A stretch of DNA of 64,000 nt from Polymorphobacter multimanifer (GCF_014205635.1 NZ_JACIIV010000003.1:62001-126000), one strand, 5' to 3'. Counted from the stretch's first letter, positions 1 through 9,436 are shown. Program-made: numbers and translations. Notes: a model not told the origin generated them from the letters alone.

Positions 1-15
1 TGCGAATCTCCGGGG

Positions 16-1410
16 TCAGGCAAAGCGGTCGGGTGTGGGACCGCGGCGCGCGTCGTGCAGCGTGATGTCATCTACGGCCGAGCGCCATGCGGCTGCAGCA
101 GGGGGGGGTGGCTCGCGGCGGCTTCGGCCGTCCGGGGTGTTGCCATGCTGGCCTGACATGTCCTGAAGGCGTGGCCGACCCGTGTCTTCTCCGTTGTTTG
201 GGGCCGTTTCCTGAGACGGCGTGAGAGATACGAGCAAGGTGTCGAGGCGCAGTCCCTGGGCTTGCAGGGCTTCTGCAAGGGCAGTCCGGCCGGCTTCCAG
301 CGGAGGGGCGGCGCTGGGTTGGACCTGCATCCTGACGCTCACGGTACCCTCCCCGCCGCTTTCGACCGCCAGGCGGATGGAGCCGAGGCGTTCGGTTTCG
401 ACTGTTGCGCTCGGGGGCGCTTCGGCGATGACGGGGCGTGCTGGTGGCGGCAGGATTTCGGCCGGCGCTGCGCGTGGCGCGGGGGCTGGCATGGGGTCGG
501 GTGGCAGCGGCGTGGGGGTGTCGACCTGCTGTGCGGGCTGGATGGTTTCCGTTGCAATGGCAATTGCTTGCGGAGGTTTCTTTTCAGGTTCGGAAGGATG
601 GGGCGGCAGGATTGTCGGCGCTTCGAAGCGAGGCTGTGGGGGGTTTTGCGCGGACGGGATTTCGGACGCGAACAGGGGCGACTGGGTGGCGGGGAGCGGC
701 TGGTCGCGGGGGGCTGGGACGGCCTGGGGAACGACCGGCATTGCGGGCTTGTCCTGCCGGATTGTGGCTGGTTGCTGTTGTTGCGGGATTGGCTGGTCGA
801 GGGGCACGAACGGCATGGCGAGGGTCGGCGCGGGCGGCTCGGCGGGGTCGTCGAGGGGTGTCCGGGGGGCTGGCGCGGGCGCTTTAGCGGGCGCTTTCGG
901 GGATGCGAAAGGCAGCACGATCTCGGCTTCGGGCAACGGACGTGATCGTTGCGGACGGGTGGCTGGCGGCGGACTGAGGGGGTCCGCTGACGGTGCTTCG
1001 GGGTCGGCTTCAGGGGTCGTGGAAGGGGTGTCGAGGGGCACCCGGAGGGTGGTTTCGGGTGCTGTCGGGACAGGTGTGTCGGCGTCGCGCGGGGTCGGCT
1101 GCAAAACCGGCGCCGGCCCGCTGCCAGAATGGATGTCGGCGCGGGTGAGCATTGGTGCAGGTTCGCGTGGCTGGGGGATATCTGGCGGGACAATCGGGAG
1201 TTGGGCGGCGGGCGCCTGGACGGGTGCGGGTATGGCCGCCAGCAGTGCCATGGCGAACGGCGATGCGGCGGGCGGAGCCTGGGGTGCCGGGGGCAGCATC
1301 GGACTGGCAGGCGGAAGCATCGCCGGCGGACCGGCAGGCGGAAGGATGGCCGGCGGACTGGCGGGGGGTTGCGCGAGGCCGGGCAGCAGCAGCGCTGTCA
1401 GTGCTGTCAT
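16..1410 (-). CDS. fliK: Flagellar hook-length control protein FliK
   Basis: 464-residue protein that would set hook length and switch export specificity during flagellar assembly. Residues 1 to about 330 are a low-complexity Pro/Ala-rich region, as expected of the FliK 'ruler'. Residues about 342-395 resemble the conserved FliK C-terminal domain (Flg_hook): a short beta pair (LGSIRLAVE, TVSVRMQV) followed by an amphipathic helix ending QGLRLDTLLVS. Its ATG overlaps the fliJ stop by four bases, so it is the last gene seen of the fliE-to-fliK operon. The Pro-rich part cannot be aligned to family members by eye; the call rests on the C-terminal domain and on position. Confidence 0.82.
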   Translation of the reverse strand: MTALTALLLPGLAQPPASPPAILPPAGPPAMLPPASPMLPPAPQAPPAASPFAMALLAAIPAPVQAPAAQLPIVPPDIPQPREPAPMLTRADIHSGSGPAPVLQPTPRDADTPVPTAPETTLRVPLDTPSTTPEADPEAPSADPLSPPPATRPQRSRPLPEAEIVLPFASPKAPAKAPAPAPRTPLDDPAEPPAPTLAMPFVPLDQPIPQQQQPATIRQDKPAMPVVPQAVPAPRDQPLPATQSPLFASEIPSAQNPPQPRFEAPTILPPHPSEPEKKPPQAIAIATETIQPAQQVDTPTPLPPDPMPAPAPRAAPAEILPPPARPVIAEAPPSATVETERLGSIRLAVESGGEGTVSVRMQVQPSAAPPLEAGRTALAEALQAQGLRLDTLLVSLTPSQETAPNNGEDTGRPRLQDMSGQHGNTPDGRSRREPPPPAAAAWRSAVDDITLHDARRGPTPDRFA

Positions 1411-1769
1411 CGCTCGGCGCCTCCGGTTTCGGCTTCGCGCTCAGCGCGGCGCTCGACGGCGGCATCGAGGGCGGCGCGGGCGCGGCCAAGGGCTTCGCCG
1501 AGCCGGGCGCGCTCCTCGGTCGAGCCGCCGAGGCGGCGGCTGACATCTTCGGCGAGGCGGGCCAGCATGGCGTCGCTCGCCACCCGCGCCTTGAGCTCGG
1601 CGGCACCGATCGGGCCGGGCCGGGTACCGCCCTCCACGAGCAGGGTGCGGACGCGGGCGAGCAGGCCGGCTTCGCTGAGCTGGCGGGCCTGCACCCGGCC
1701 GAGCGCCGCCATGGCGGACCGGGTGCGCACACGGCGGACGCGGACGATGCGATCGAGCGGCGCGCTCAT
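1407..1769 (-). CDS. fliJ: FliJ-like flagellar export chaperone
   Basis: 120-residue, highly charged, Ala/Arg/Glu-rich helical protein, probably a two-helix coiled coil like FliJ, which couples the export ATPase FliI to the export gate. The start MSAPLDRIVRVRRVR is chosen because its ATG overlaps the fliI stop, and the protein is then of usual FliJ size. FliJ diverges fast, so the assignment depends mainly on its place between fliI and fliK. A longer open frame runs upstream over fliI and fliH but has only shadow-type composition. Confidence 0.72.
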   Translation of the reverse strand: MSAPLDRIVRVRRVRTRSAMAALGRVQARQLSEAGLLARVRTLLVEGGTRPGPIGAAELKARVASDAMLARLAEDVSRRLGGSTEERARLGEALGRARAALDAAVERRAEREAETGGAER

Positions 1770-3079
1770 GCTGCCACCAGCGTGCACAGGGCTGCGAGGC
1801 TTTCGTCCCAGCCGGCAGCCTGGTCGCGCGGCTGGCAGCGATAGGCTTCGAGGCCGGGGGCGAGGAGCAGCGCGGCATCGAGCTCGGGGTCGGCGCCGGG
1901 GGCATAGGCGCCCATCAGCACGAGATCGCGATTGTCCTCGATCAGCGCGTTGAGCCGGCGGAAGCGCGCCGCAGCAGCGACATGGCCGGCGTCGGTGACA
2001 TCGTGCATCACCCGGCTCGCCGAGGCGGAAAGGTCGATGGCGGGGAAGCTGCCGCGGCCGGCGAGCTTGCGGCTGAGCACGATGTGCCCGTCCATGACGC
2101 CGCGTGCCGCATCGACGACCGGGTCGCCGCTGTCGTCGCCCTCCTGCAGCACGGTCATGATCGCGGTGATGGCGCCGCCGGCGCGGGCACCGCCGGCGCG
2201 TTCGGCGAGTGAGGCGATGAGCGCCATGGCGGACGGCGGATAGCCGCGGCCACCGGCATTCTCGCCGCGCGTGAGGGCGACTTCGCGGGCGCCATGGACG
2301 ACGCGGCTGAGGCTGTCGAGGATCAGCAGCACATGGGCACCCTGGTCCCGGAAGTGCTCGGCGATGGCCAGCGCACGCTCGGCACCGCGGACGCGGAGCA
2401 GCGGCGCGTCGCCGGCGGGCACCGCCAGCGTGACGGTGCGGGCGCGCGCCGGGCCGGCAAGCTCGGTCTCGATGAAATCGGTGATCTCGCGGCCGCGCTC
2501 GCCGATGAGCGCCACCACCACCACATCGGCGTGCGCCCAGCGCGCGATCTGGCCGAGCAGCACCGATTTGCCCACGCCCGTGCCGGCCATGATGCCGACC
2601 CGCTGGCCGCGCCCCAGCGTGAGCAGGCCATCGAGGGCGCGGACGCCGGTGGCGAGCGGCAGCTGCACGCGGGCGCGCGCCGCCGGCGCCAGCGCCTGGC
2701 CGGCGAGCGGGCGCACGGCATCGGTGAGCACAGGCCCCAGCCCGTCGAGCGGACGACCGAGGCCATCGATCACGCGGCCGAGCAGGGCCTCGCCGACCGC
2801 CACATCGGCGGCGCGCCCCGAGCCCCAGACCGGCGCACCCGGCGGAATGGCGGCGAGCGGGGAGAGGCCCATGAGCAGTGCCCGGCCATCGCGGAAGCCG
2901 ATGATTTCGGCGTCCTGCCGGGCCTCGCCGACCTGCGCCTGGCCGCCGACCACGGCTTCGAGGCCGACCGCCTCCAAGGTGGTGCCATCGAAGGCCATCA
3001 CGCGGCCGGCGCGGCGCACCGGCAGCAAGGGCGGGCGCGCGGCGGCGATGAGTGCCTGCAGGGCGGCGGTGGCGGTCAT
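1766..3079 (-). CDS. fliI: Flagellum-specific ATPase FliI
   Basis: 437-residue ATPase that energises and feeds the flagellar type III export apparatus. Walker A is AGTGVGKS at residues 165-172, the GERGRE signature of F1/type III ATPases lies at 193-198, and Walker B is LLILD at 251-255. An N-terminal beta-barrel region and a C-terminal helical domain fill out the usual length. The ATG at 3077-3079 overlaps the fliH stop by four bases, and starting here gives the expected FliI length; the in-frame extension upstream is not FliI-like. It works at the inner-membrane base with FliH and FliJ, its operon neighbours. Confidence 0.95.
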   Translation of the reverse strand: MTATAALQALIAAARPPLLPVRRAGRVMAFDGTTLEAVGLEAVVGGQAQVGEARQDAEIIGFRDGRALLMGLSPLAAIPPGAPVWGSGRAADVAVGEALLGRVIDGLGRPLDGLGPVLTDAVRPLAGQALAPAARARVQLPLATGVRALDGLLTLGRGQRVGIMAGTGVGKSVLLGQIARWAHADVVVVALIGERGREITDFIETELAGPARARTVTLAVPAGDAPLLRVRGAERALAIAEHFRDQGAHVLLILDSLSRVVHGAREVALTRGENAGGRGYPPSAMALIASLAERAGGARAGGAITAIMTVLQEGDDSGDPVVDAARGVMDGHIVLSRKLAGRGSFPAIDLSASASRVMHDVTDAGHVAAAARFRRLNALIEDNRDLVLMGAYAPGADPELDAALLLAPGLEAYRCQPRDQAAGWDESLAALCTLVAA

Positions 3080-3651
3080 GCGAGGGTCGCCATTGCTTCG
3101 TCGAGGCGGGCGGCGAGGCTCGCGTTGACGAGGAAGGTCGGGCCTTCGAGGCTGAAGCTTTCCGGGCGCATTGCCGGATCGGGTTGCACGGCGAGGCCGG
3201 CGAGATGGCCCTCGAGGGCAGCGAGCGTATCGGGGTGGGCGCGGAGCACCGGGGCGGCGTCGGGGACGAGTTCGGCCAGGGCTGCTTCGACGAGCGGCAG
3301 CAGCACGGTGGCTCCGGTGGCGAGCTCGGCGGCGAGAACGCGCTCGGCGATCGCGCGGACGAGGGCTGCGAGCGGCGTGCGGAGTGCTGCGGGATCGATG
3401 CTGCACGCGGCGATGAGCACTTCGGCGGCGGCTTCGAGGGCGGTGCGGTGCGGCAGCAGTGCGGCAGCGGCGGCAGCCTCGCCCTCGGCGAAGCCTTTGG
3501 CATGGGCTTCGGCGCGCACGTCCTCGATCGACACCTGCGGCTCCGGATCGGCCTCGGGTTCGGCTTGCGGCGGCTCGGCGCAGACAATTGGCTGTAGCGC
3601 GCAGAGCAGGCCGGCGAGGCCGGTGCTGCGCATGAGGCTGACTTCAGACAT
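3076..3651 (-). CDS. fliH: Flagellar assembly protein FliH
   Basis: 191-residue FliH-type regulator that binds and restrains FliI. After a Glu/Pro-rich segment (residues about 25-40) comes the helical stretch AHAKGFAEGEAAAA, the spaced-glycine pattern typical of FliH/YscL stalks. The C-terminal half has the family pattern with a conserved 'ALVRAIAERVLAAEL' helix. It overlaps fliG upstream (8 bases) and fliI downstream (4 bases), which suggests translational coupling and fits the stable FliH-FliI complex. Confidence 0.88.
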   Translation of the reverse strand: MSEVSLMRSTGLAGLLCALQPIVCAEPPQAEPEADPEPQVSIEDVRAEAHAKGFAEGEAAAAAALLPHRTALEAAAEVLIAACSIDPAALRTPLAALVRAIAERVLAAELATGATVLLPLVEAALAELVPDAAPVLRAHPDTLAALEGHLAGLAVQPDPAMRPESFSLEGPTFLVNASLAARLDEAMATLA

Positions 3652-4681
3652 AGCCGGTGGCTCCCGGCATCATCACCGTACCCGCCTCGCCGAGCCGGCG
3701 AACGAGCGCGCAGACCTCGGCCTGGGCAGCGGCGACATCGGCCTTTTTGGTGGGACCGGTTTCGGCAAGCTGGTCCCGCAACTGGTCGGCGGCACGGCTC
3801 GACATGGCGGCGAAGACGAGTTCGCGTAGGCTGGGGGTGGCGCCCTTGAGCGCCACGGTGAGCACCGCCTGGTCGAGCTCGCGCAGCACGAGCTGCAGCT
3901 CGCGCGGGGCCAGCTTCGACAGGTCGTTGAAGCCGAAGCTGCTCTCGGCAATTGCGCCGGCAAGATCGGCATCGACGGCGGCAAGGGCTGCGATCAGGGC
4001 GGCCTGGTTGGCGGAGAGGTTGACGAGGGCGGCGGTGAAATCCTTGCCCGCCAGCCGCACAGCACCCTCGCTGCGGGTGCGCTCGGCGAGCTTGGCATCG
4101 AGATCGGCTTCCAGCGCAGCCACTTCGGCGGGGGCGACGGGACCCAGTGTGGCGAGGCGCAGCACGGCATCGGTCTGCAGGGTCGCGGGCAGCGCATCGA
4201 GGACGGCGGCGGCGCGTGCCGTCTCCAGATGCGCCAGCACCACGGCGACAACCTGGGGGTGCTCATCGGCGATGAGGCCGGCGACGGCGGCTGAATCGAG
4301 CCAGTCGAGCCCGGCCAGCCGCTTGACGGCGGCGGGTGGACCGATTGCCTCGATGACGCGCTCGGCGCGGGGGCTGCCGAGCGCCAGCCCGATGCGGGCG
4401 CGTGCCTCGCGGCCCTGGGCATCGAGCGCCTCGACGGTGCGGGTGCGCGCCAGAAACTCGTCGAGAACCGCATCGACGGTCGCAGGGGCGATCTCGGCGA
4501 CGGTGAGCATCGCCTCGCCGACCGAGCGGACCTCGGCGGCGCTGAGGCGGCGGAGCAGCTCGGCAGCCTGCGCTTCTTCGAGGAGCAGCAGCAAGATGGC
4601 GCATTTCTGCGCGCCGGTGAGCACGGCGGCGGGGGGTGGTGCTGTACCATCGGCGAGCATCTGGGCGAGGGCAGCACTCAT
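3644..4681 (-). CDS. fliG: Flagellar motor switch protein FliG
   Basis: 345-residue C-ring protein that transmits torque and binds FliF, FliM and MotA. The N-terminal segment TGAQKCAILLLLLEE is the typical FliG opening. The middle domain contains EHPQVVAVVLAHL, matching the conserved EHPQ motif of armadillo-like FliG domains. The C-terminal domain contains the charged helix region FNDLSKLAPRELQLVLRELD. Its stop overlaps the fliH start and its ATG overlaps the fliF stop by four bases. All three FliG domains are present at normal length. Confidence 0.95.
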   Translation of the reverse strand: MSAALAQMLADGTAPPPAAVLTGAQKCAILLLLLEEAQAAELLRRLSAAEVRSVGEAMLTVAEIAPATVDAVLDEFLARTRTVEALDAQGREARARIGLALGSPRAERVIEAIGPPAAVKRLAGLDWLDSAAVAGLIADEHPQVVAVVLAHLETARAAAVLDALPATLQTDAVLRLATLGPVAPAEVAALEADLDAKLAERTRSEGAVRLAGKDFTAALVNLSANQAALIAALAAVDADLAGAIAESSFGFNDLSKLAPRELQLVLRELDQAVLTVALKGATPSLRELVFAAMSSRAADQLRDQLAETGPTKKADVAAAQAEVCALVRRLGEAGTVMMPGATGYV

Positions 4682-6387
4682 GATGTCGCCTCGGCTTCGG
4701 GTTCGGCCCCGTCATCGGCGAGCATCATCCGCGCCACAGCCGTGGCGCGGTCGGTGTCGCCATCGACCAGCTCGCGGGTGGCGCCGAGCTTGCCCTGGTA
4801 ATCGAGCAGCGGCGGCAGCCCGGCGGCGGCGAGGGCGGCGGTGCGCTTTTCGTTGGGGGTTTGGGAGTCTGCGGCGTCGGCCCCCGCTGGGGGGGCGGCT
4901 GCGAGATCGCCGCCATCGACGCGGTCGGGCTGGGAGGGACCGATGGCGGCGGCAAGGGCGGCAGCGGCGCGGGCCTTGCGAATCCTGCGGAGCCGCCATG
5001 CGAACCAGCCTGCGGCACCCAGCGCCAGCACGCCGGCCAGCGCCATCAGCACCAGCGGCCAATTGTCCTTGACCGCGGGCGACTGGAACCAGGTGGTATC
5101 CGGCTCCTCGGGCGGGGGGGCGAAGCGGCGCAGCACGACCTCGATGCGGTCGCCGCGCCGGGCATCCTCGCCGATGGCGCCGGCGATGATGCGGCGCAGG
5201 CTTTCGAGCTCGCCGGCGGGGACCTTGCCATCACGCGCGATGGCATCGCGGTCGATGACCACCGCCACCGACAGGCGGCGGAGCGCGGGGGCGCCGCCGC
5301 GCGAGACGCGGACATCCTTGCCGATCTCCCAGGCGCGGTTGGTGGTCTCGTTGGTGATCTGCTGCGGCGAGGTCCCGGCGGCGGCGGTGTCGGCAGGCGG
5401 CGTGCCCGCGACCTGGGCAGCGGCGGGTGCTGTATTGCTGAGCGCACCGGGGATGCCGCGCGCCGGCGGCGGTGCGGCTTCGAGGCTGCGGCTCGCCTGC
5501 TCGGAGCGCAGCACCGAACCTTCGCGTTCGAAGCGCTCGGAGGCGGACTGGTTCTCGCTGAAATCGACGTCGGCGGTGACTTCGGCGGTGAAGCGGCCCT
5601 GGCCGAGCAAGGGGGTCAGCAGCTTGGCGAGGCGCTCGCGGACCTGGGCTTCGAGGCGGGCCTGATAGCCGAGCTGGGCCGCCTCCCCGGCGGCGACGCC
5701 GGCCGAGAGGAGTGCGCCGGACTGGTCGACGACGCTGACGCGTTCCGGGGCGAGGCCGGCGACACTCGAGCTGATGAGCCAGACGATGGCGCGGACCTGC
5801 GCCTCCCCGAGCACGCGGCCGGGGGCGAGAGTGACGAAGACCGAGGCCGAGGCGGGGACCCGGTCGCGGACGAAGACGCTGGGCTCGGGAAGGGCGACAT
5901 GGACGGTGGCGCGCTTGACTCCGTCGATGGCTTCGATCGAGGCGGCGAGCTCGCCGGCGAGTGCGGACTTGAGGCGGGCGGCCTCGACAGCGCGGCTCAT
6001 GCCAAGCGGCATGTCCCCCACCGGATCGAGCGCGCGGGCGGACTTGGGAAGGCCTTGGCCGGCAAGGAGAATCCGCGCGGCGGCGACATCGGCATCGGGG
6101 ACTTCGACGCCGCCGGTGGCGGGGTTGATACGCGCCGTGTAGTTGCCGCCTTGCAGCGCTTCGAGGACTGCGGATTTGTCCCCATCCGAAAGCTCCGCAT
6201 AGAGCGGGCGCCAGGCAGGCTCGCGCAGCATCGACCAGCCGGCAAGCGCCAGCAGCAGGGCGGCGGCGGCGATGATGGCGGGGCGGATCGCGGCGATGGC
6301 GGGATTTTCCCACGCGTCGCGGAGCTGCTGCGGCAGCAGCGCCTTGGCGCCGCCGGCGGATACGTCGATGATCGCCGTTTCAGCCAT
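4678..6387 (-). CDS. fliF: Flagellar MS-ring protein FliF
   Basis: 569-residue integral membrane protein that forms the MS ring on which the C ring and export gate assemble. It has one transmembrane helix near residues 35-57 (AAAALLLALAGWSML), the YscJ/FliF periplasmic domain (LYAELSDGDKSAVLEALQ, typical of ring-building motif 1) and a second transmembrane helix near residues 440-465 (WPLVLMALAGVLALGAAGW). A cytoplasmic tail for FliG binding follows. It starts 15 bases downstream of the fliE stop and overlaps fliG by four bases. Confidence 0.95.
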   Translation of the reverse strand: MAETAIIDVSAGGAKALLPQQLRDAWENPAIAAIRPAIIAAAALLLALAGWSMLREPAWRPLYAELSDGDKSAVLEALQGGNYTARINPATGGVEVPDADVAAARILLAGQGLPKSARALDPVGDMPLGMSRAVEAARLKSALAGELAASIEAIDGVKRATVHVALPEPSVFVRDRVPASASVFVTLAPGRVLGEAQVRAIVWLISSSVAGLAPERVSVVDQSGALLSAGVAAGEAAQLGYQARLEAQVRERLAKLLTPLLGQGRFTAEVTADVDFSENQSASERFEREGSVLRSEQASRSLEAAPPPARGIPGALSNTAPAAAQVAGTPPADTAAAGTSPQQITNETTNRAWEIGKDVRVSRGGAPALRRLSVAVVIDRDAIARDGKVPAGELESLRRIIAGAIGEDARRGDRIEVVLRRFAPPPEEPDTTWFQSPAVKDNWPLVLMALAGVLALGAAGWFAWRLRRIRKARAAAALAAAIGPSQPDRVDGGDLAAAPPAGADAADSQTPNEKRTAALAAAGLPPLLDYQGKLGATRELVDGDTDRATAVARMMLADDGAEPEAEATS

Positions 6388-6402
6388 GCCGGATTACCGC
6401 AA

Positions 6403-6732
6403 TCATAGCGGCATGCTCATCACGTCCTTGTAGGCGCCGAGCAGGCGGTTGCGCGCTTGCAGCGTGGCTTCGAAGGCAAGGCTGGCCTTTTGGCGGGCGA
6501 TCATCACCGCGGCGAGATCCTGTGTCTCGCCGCGCTCGAAGGCAGCAGATCGGGCGCCGGCATCGTCCTGCACCTGGCTCACCGCCTTGAGGGCATCGCT
6601 CATCGCCGATTCGAAGGGGACGGCGGGTTTCGGGGCATCTGCCGTGCGTGACAGCGCGCCCAGCTGCTCGGACTGGGCGAGGATGCGCGCCCTGAGCGCC
6701 ATCACCGACGAGGCATCGACCGGCGGCAACAT
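6403..6732 (-). CDS. fliE: Flagellar hook-basal body protein FliE
   Basis: 109-residue rod adaptor between the MS ring and the rod. The C-terminal half (VMIARQKASLAFEATLQARNRLLGAYKDVMSMPL) has the FliE signature of a long helix with LAFEATLQVRNKLLDAYKEIMRMPI-like spacing. The middle part contains SAMSDALKAVSQVQDDA, also typical. The start codon abuts the flbD stop codon with no gap, so the activator and the structural genes share one transcript. Confidence 0.93.
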   Translation of the reverse strand: MLPPVDASSVMALRARILAQSEQLGALSRTADAPKPAVPFESAMSDALKAVSQVQDDAGARSAAFERGETQDLAAVMIARQKASLAFEATLQARNRLLGAYKDVMSMPL

Positions 6733-7986
6733 CTACTGGAGCCGCATCTCGCGGGGGAAGCCTGGGCTGCGCGACGCGATGCCGGCCATCTTGTAGCGCA
6801 GCGTGCGCTCGCTGATGCCGAGGCGGGCGGCGGCGGCGCGCCGGGTGGGGGCTTCGGCGAGAGCGCAGGCGATGCTGCGCTCCTCCTGGGCGCGGACGGC
6901 CCCGGTCAGCGCAGGGTTGTGAGGGGGGTGCTGGAGGGGTCGTGGAAGGGCATTGCGGGGCTGGAAGGGGGTGTCGAAGGTCAGGTCGTGAGTGTCGATC
7001 GTGGTGCCGTCTCCCATCACCAGCGCCCGGTCGAGGACGTTGCCAAGCTCGCGGACGTTGCCGGGCCAGGGGTGGGCGATGAGCGCGGCGACGGTGGATG
7101 GGGTGAGCCAGCCGATGGGGACGGTGGCGGTGCCGTGGCACGCCTCGCGGGCGCGGCGGAGCAGCAGGGCGGCGGCGATGGCGGGCAGATCCTCGATGCG
7201 CTCGGCGAGCGGCAGGGTGCGCAGCGGAAAGACGGCGAGGCGATAGTAGAGATCGGCGCGGAAGCGGCCGCAAGCGACGTCGGCGGCAAGATCGCGGTTG
7301 CCGGCGGCGATGAGGCGGACATCGACCTTGACGGGCCGGGTGGCGCCGACGGGCATGACCTCGCGCTCCTGCAGGGCGCGGAGCAGCTTGGCCTGCAGCG
7401 GCAGCGGCAGCTCGGCGACTTCATCGAGGAAGAGCGTGCCGCCATCGGCCTCGCGGAACAGGCCGCGGCCGGCGGCGACGGCGCCGGTAAAGGCGCCGCG
7501 CTCATGGCCGAACAATGTTGCTTCCAACATGGCCTCCGGGAGCGCGGCGCAGTTTACCGCGACCAGGGATGCATCGCGGCGAGGGGAAAGCTGGTGGATG
7601 AGGCGGGCAAGCCCTTCCTTGCCGGTGCCGGTGGCGCCCTCGATGAGCACCGACACATCGCGCGGCGCGACGCGGGCGGCGAGGGCGAGGAGCGCGCGGC
7701 TGGCGGGCGCGGTGGCGGCCGGGGTGGTTTCGGGAGCCAGGAAGGCGGCGATCAGCGCCAGCGCATGTCCCTCGTCGCCGGGGGCGAGGTGGAGCGCCAG
7801 TCCGTGCGGGCCGAGGGTGGCGGCGGAACGGCGGGCAGGAAGGCGGGGAGCGGCCCCGATGTAAACATGCGGGCAGGACGGTCGTTCTCCAGTCCAGACG
7901 ACGGGAATGGTGAATGGCGGCAGGGTTGCCAGCAGCGCCGGCAGTGCTGGCCAGAAGACGGGGGGCGGAGGGGGCGCGTTGATCAT
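6733..7986 (-). CDS. flbD: Sigma-54-dependent flagellar transcriptional activator, FlbD-like
   Basis: 417-residue AAA+ enhancer-binding protein that would drive sigma-54 promoters of flagellar genes. It lacks a phosphorylatable receiver domain: the first 95 residues are Pro/Ala-rich and divergent. The AAA+ core has Walker A GATGTGKE (117-124), the sigma-54 contact loop GAFTGA (164-169) and Walker B GTLFLDEV (183-190). A Fis-type helix-turn-helix ends the protein (RAAAARLGISERTLRYKM). It heads the flagellar operon, with a sigma-54 promoter just upstream at 7998-8014, so positive autoregulation is likely. The Caulobacter name is applied by function and context; FleQ or FlgR naming is also possible. 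Confidence 0.88.
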   Translation of the reverse strand: MINAPPPPPVFWPALPALLATLPPFTIPVVWTGERPSCPHVYIGAAPRLPARRSAATLGPHGLALHLAPGDEGHALALIAAFLAPETTPAATAPASRALLALAARVAPRDVSVLIEGATGTGKEGLARLIHQLSPRRDASLVAVNCAALPEAMLEATLFGHERGAFTGAVAAGRGLFREADGGTLFLDEVAELPLPLQAKLLRALQEREVMPVGATRPVKVDVRLIAAGNRDLAADVACGRFRADLYYRLAVFPLRTLPLAERIEDLPAIAAALLLRRAREACHGTATVPIGWLTPSTVAALIAHPWPGNVRELGNVLDRALVMGDGTTIDTHDLTFDTPFQPRNALPRPLQHPPHNPALTGAVRAQEERSIACALAEAPTRRAAAARLGISERTLRYKMAGIASRSPGFPREMRLQ

Positions 7987-7997
7987 GGCCGGCGCTG

Positions 7998-8014
7998 TGC
8001 AAGGGGTGTGCCAA
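7998..8014 (-). promoter_or_regulatory. Sigma-54 promoter of the flbD-fliE-fliK operon
   Basis: On the minus strand the sequence reads TTGGCACACCCCTTGCA: TGGCAC, five bases, TTGCA, an exact match to the -24/-12 consensus core. The -12 GC is at 8000-7999, which puts the expected start of transcription near 7987, one base before the flbD ATG at 7986. The downstream gene encodes a sigma-54 activator with GAFTGA, which supports function. Confidence 0.8.
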
Positions 8015-8131
8015 GCGGGGCGGCCAAGGCGGCGGGGGTGCGCGTGTCAAGGATTTGACGGCGGTGGCTGTCGGATTATTGACGCCTGTCAAATGGTTGA
8101 CGCGTAATTCTACTGCATTCTCATAGTGTTG

Positions 8132-9250
8132 CTAATTCGTTAACGGGGCGCGCGTTCGCGCGATGACGCCGCCGCCGAGCACGCGGCTGCCGGCGTAGAG
8201 AACGGCGGCCTGGCCGGGTGCGACGCCTTGCTGGGGGGTGTCGAAAACCAGCGTGGTGTCTTCGACATGCGCCGGGGCAAGGGCGGCGAGCGAGCGGACC
8301 TTGGCTTCGACCTGGCCGGCCCAGGCGCCGAGCCGGTTGCAATCTTCGAGGACGGCGGCGCCGACCGCGAGGGCTGTGCGAGGGCCGACGATCACCCGGG
8401 CGGCTTCGGCGTCGATAGCCGTGACATAGAGCGGCTCGGTGGCGCCGCCGAGCTCGAGCCCGCGGCGTTGACCGACGGTGAACTTGTGGATGCCGGCATG
8501 GCGCCCGAGCACCCTTCCGGCGGCGTCGACGATCTCGCCGCCGGCGGCAAGCTCGGGGTGGAGCCGCTCGACGATGGCGGCATAGTCCCCGCCGCCGACG
8601 AAGCAGATATCCTGGCTGTCGGGCTTGTTGGCGACGACCAGCCCCAGCGTGTCCGCGAGGCTGCGGACTCGGCGCTTTTCAAGTCCGCCGAGCGGGAAGC
8701 GCAGATAATCGAGCTGGGCCTGTGTGGTGGCCCACAGAAAATAGCTCTGGTCCTTGGCGGGATCGCGCCCGCGGTGGAGCTCGGGGCCGTCGGCACCTTC
8801 GATGCGGCGGACATAATGGCCGGTGAGCAGCGCCTCGGCGCCGAGGCTGCGGGCAAGATCGAGCAGATCGTGGAACTTGACGGTCTTGTTGCACTCGACG
8901 CACGGCACCGGGGTGCGGCCGGCGGCATAGCTGTCGGCGAAGTGCTGGATGACGCTGTCCTGGAAGCGGGCTTCCATGTCGATGACATAGTGCGCGAAGC
9001 CCATGCGGTCGGCGACGGCGCGGGCATCGCGGATGTCGGCACCGGCACAACAGGCACCCGGCCGGCTCGGCGTGGCGCCGCCGCCATAGAGCTGCAGGGT
9101 GACGCCGACCACTTCGGCGCCGGCGGCATGGGCCAAGGCGGCGACGACCGAGGAATCGACGCCGCCCGACATCGCCACCGCGACGCGGCGGCCGGCGAGG
9201 CCATCGAGGCCTTCGACGCCGGCCGTATCGAGTGTGTCGAGCGCTATCAT
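8132..9250 (-). CDS. mnmA: tRNA-specific 2-thiouridylase MnmA
   Basis: 372-residue enzyme that thiolates U34 of tRNAs for Lys, Glu and Gln in the cytoplasm. The PP-loop is SGGVDSS at residues 28-34. The thiol-carrying cysteine lies in PCVEC (Cys117) and the second catalytic cysteine in DSQDICF (Cys216), the two residues required by the family. The start [11 protein letters not shown] is preferred over an in-frame Met 25 codons upstream because family members begin shortly before the PP-loop; the longer form would add a Cys-containing tail with no family match. It is divergent from sciP across a gap of about 190 bases. Confidence 0.93.
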   Translation of the reverse strand: MIALDTLDTAGVEGLDGLAGRRVAVAMSGGVDSSVVAALAHAAGAEVVGVTLQLYGGGATPSRPGACCAGADIRDARAVADRMGFAHYVIDMEARFQDSVIQHFADSYAAGRTPVPCVECNKTVKFHDLLDLARSLGAEALLTGHYVRRIEGADGPELHRGRDPAKDQSYFLWATTQAQLDYLRFPLGGLEKRRVRSLADTLGLVVANKPDSQDICFVGGGDYAAIVERLHPELAAGGEIVDAAGRVLGRHAGIHKFTVGQRRGLELGGATEPLYVTAIDAEAARVIVGPRTALAVGAAVLEDCNRLGAWAGQVEAKVRSLAALAPAHVEDTTLVFDTPQQGVAPGQAAVLYAGSRVLGGGVIARTRAPLTN

Positions 9251-9436
9251 GCTGGGGGGCGCATCGGTCCGGCTCGCGTCCGCGTCAACCCCTCCAGCGT
9301 AGATGCAGGCGGCAAATTTAAACAAGTGTTGGCCTTAAGGGATGCTTTCTCGCCGTTTACCAAGGCCGATGCTTAGCTCTGGCGACAAATGGCCGTCATC
9401 GCTTTCAGGAACCGGATGCAACCAAAGGTTTGAATC

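Noticed and set aside
1407-3587. Very long open frames opposite to or overlapping the flagellar genes, and throughout the window
   Set aside because: High GC content keeps alternative frames open. Their translations are Arg/Pro/Ala-rich without domain patterns, while the frame used for annotation gives recognisable families.
8040-8131. CtrA-type full site and TTGACA repeats between mnmA and flbD
   Set aside because: TTGAC occurs several times and TTAACG once, but spacing does not fit a full CtrA box or a good -35/-10 pair; the sigma-54 site explains the flbD promoter better.
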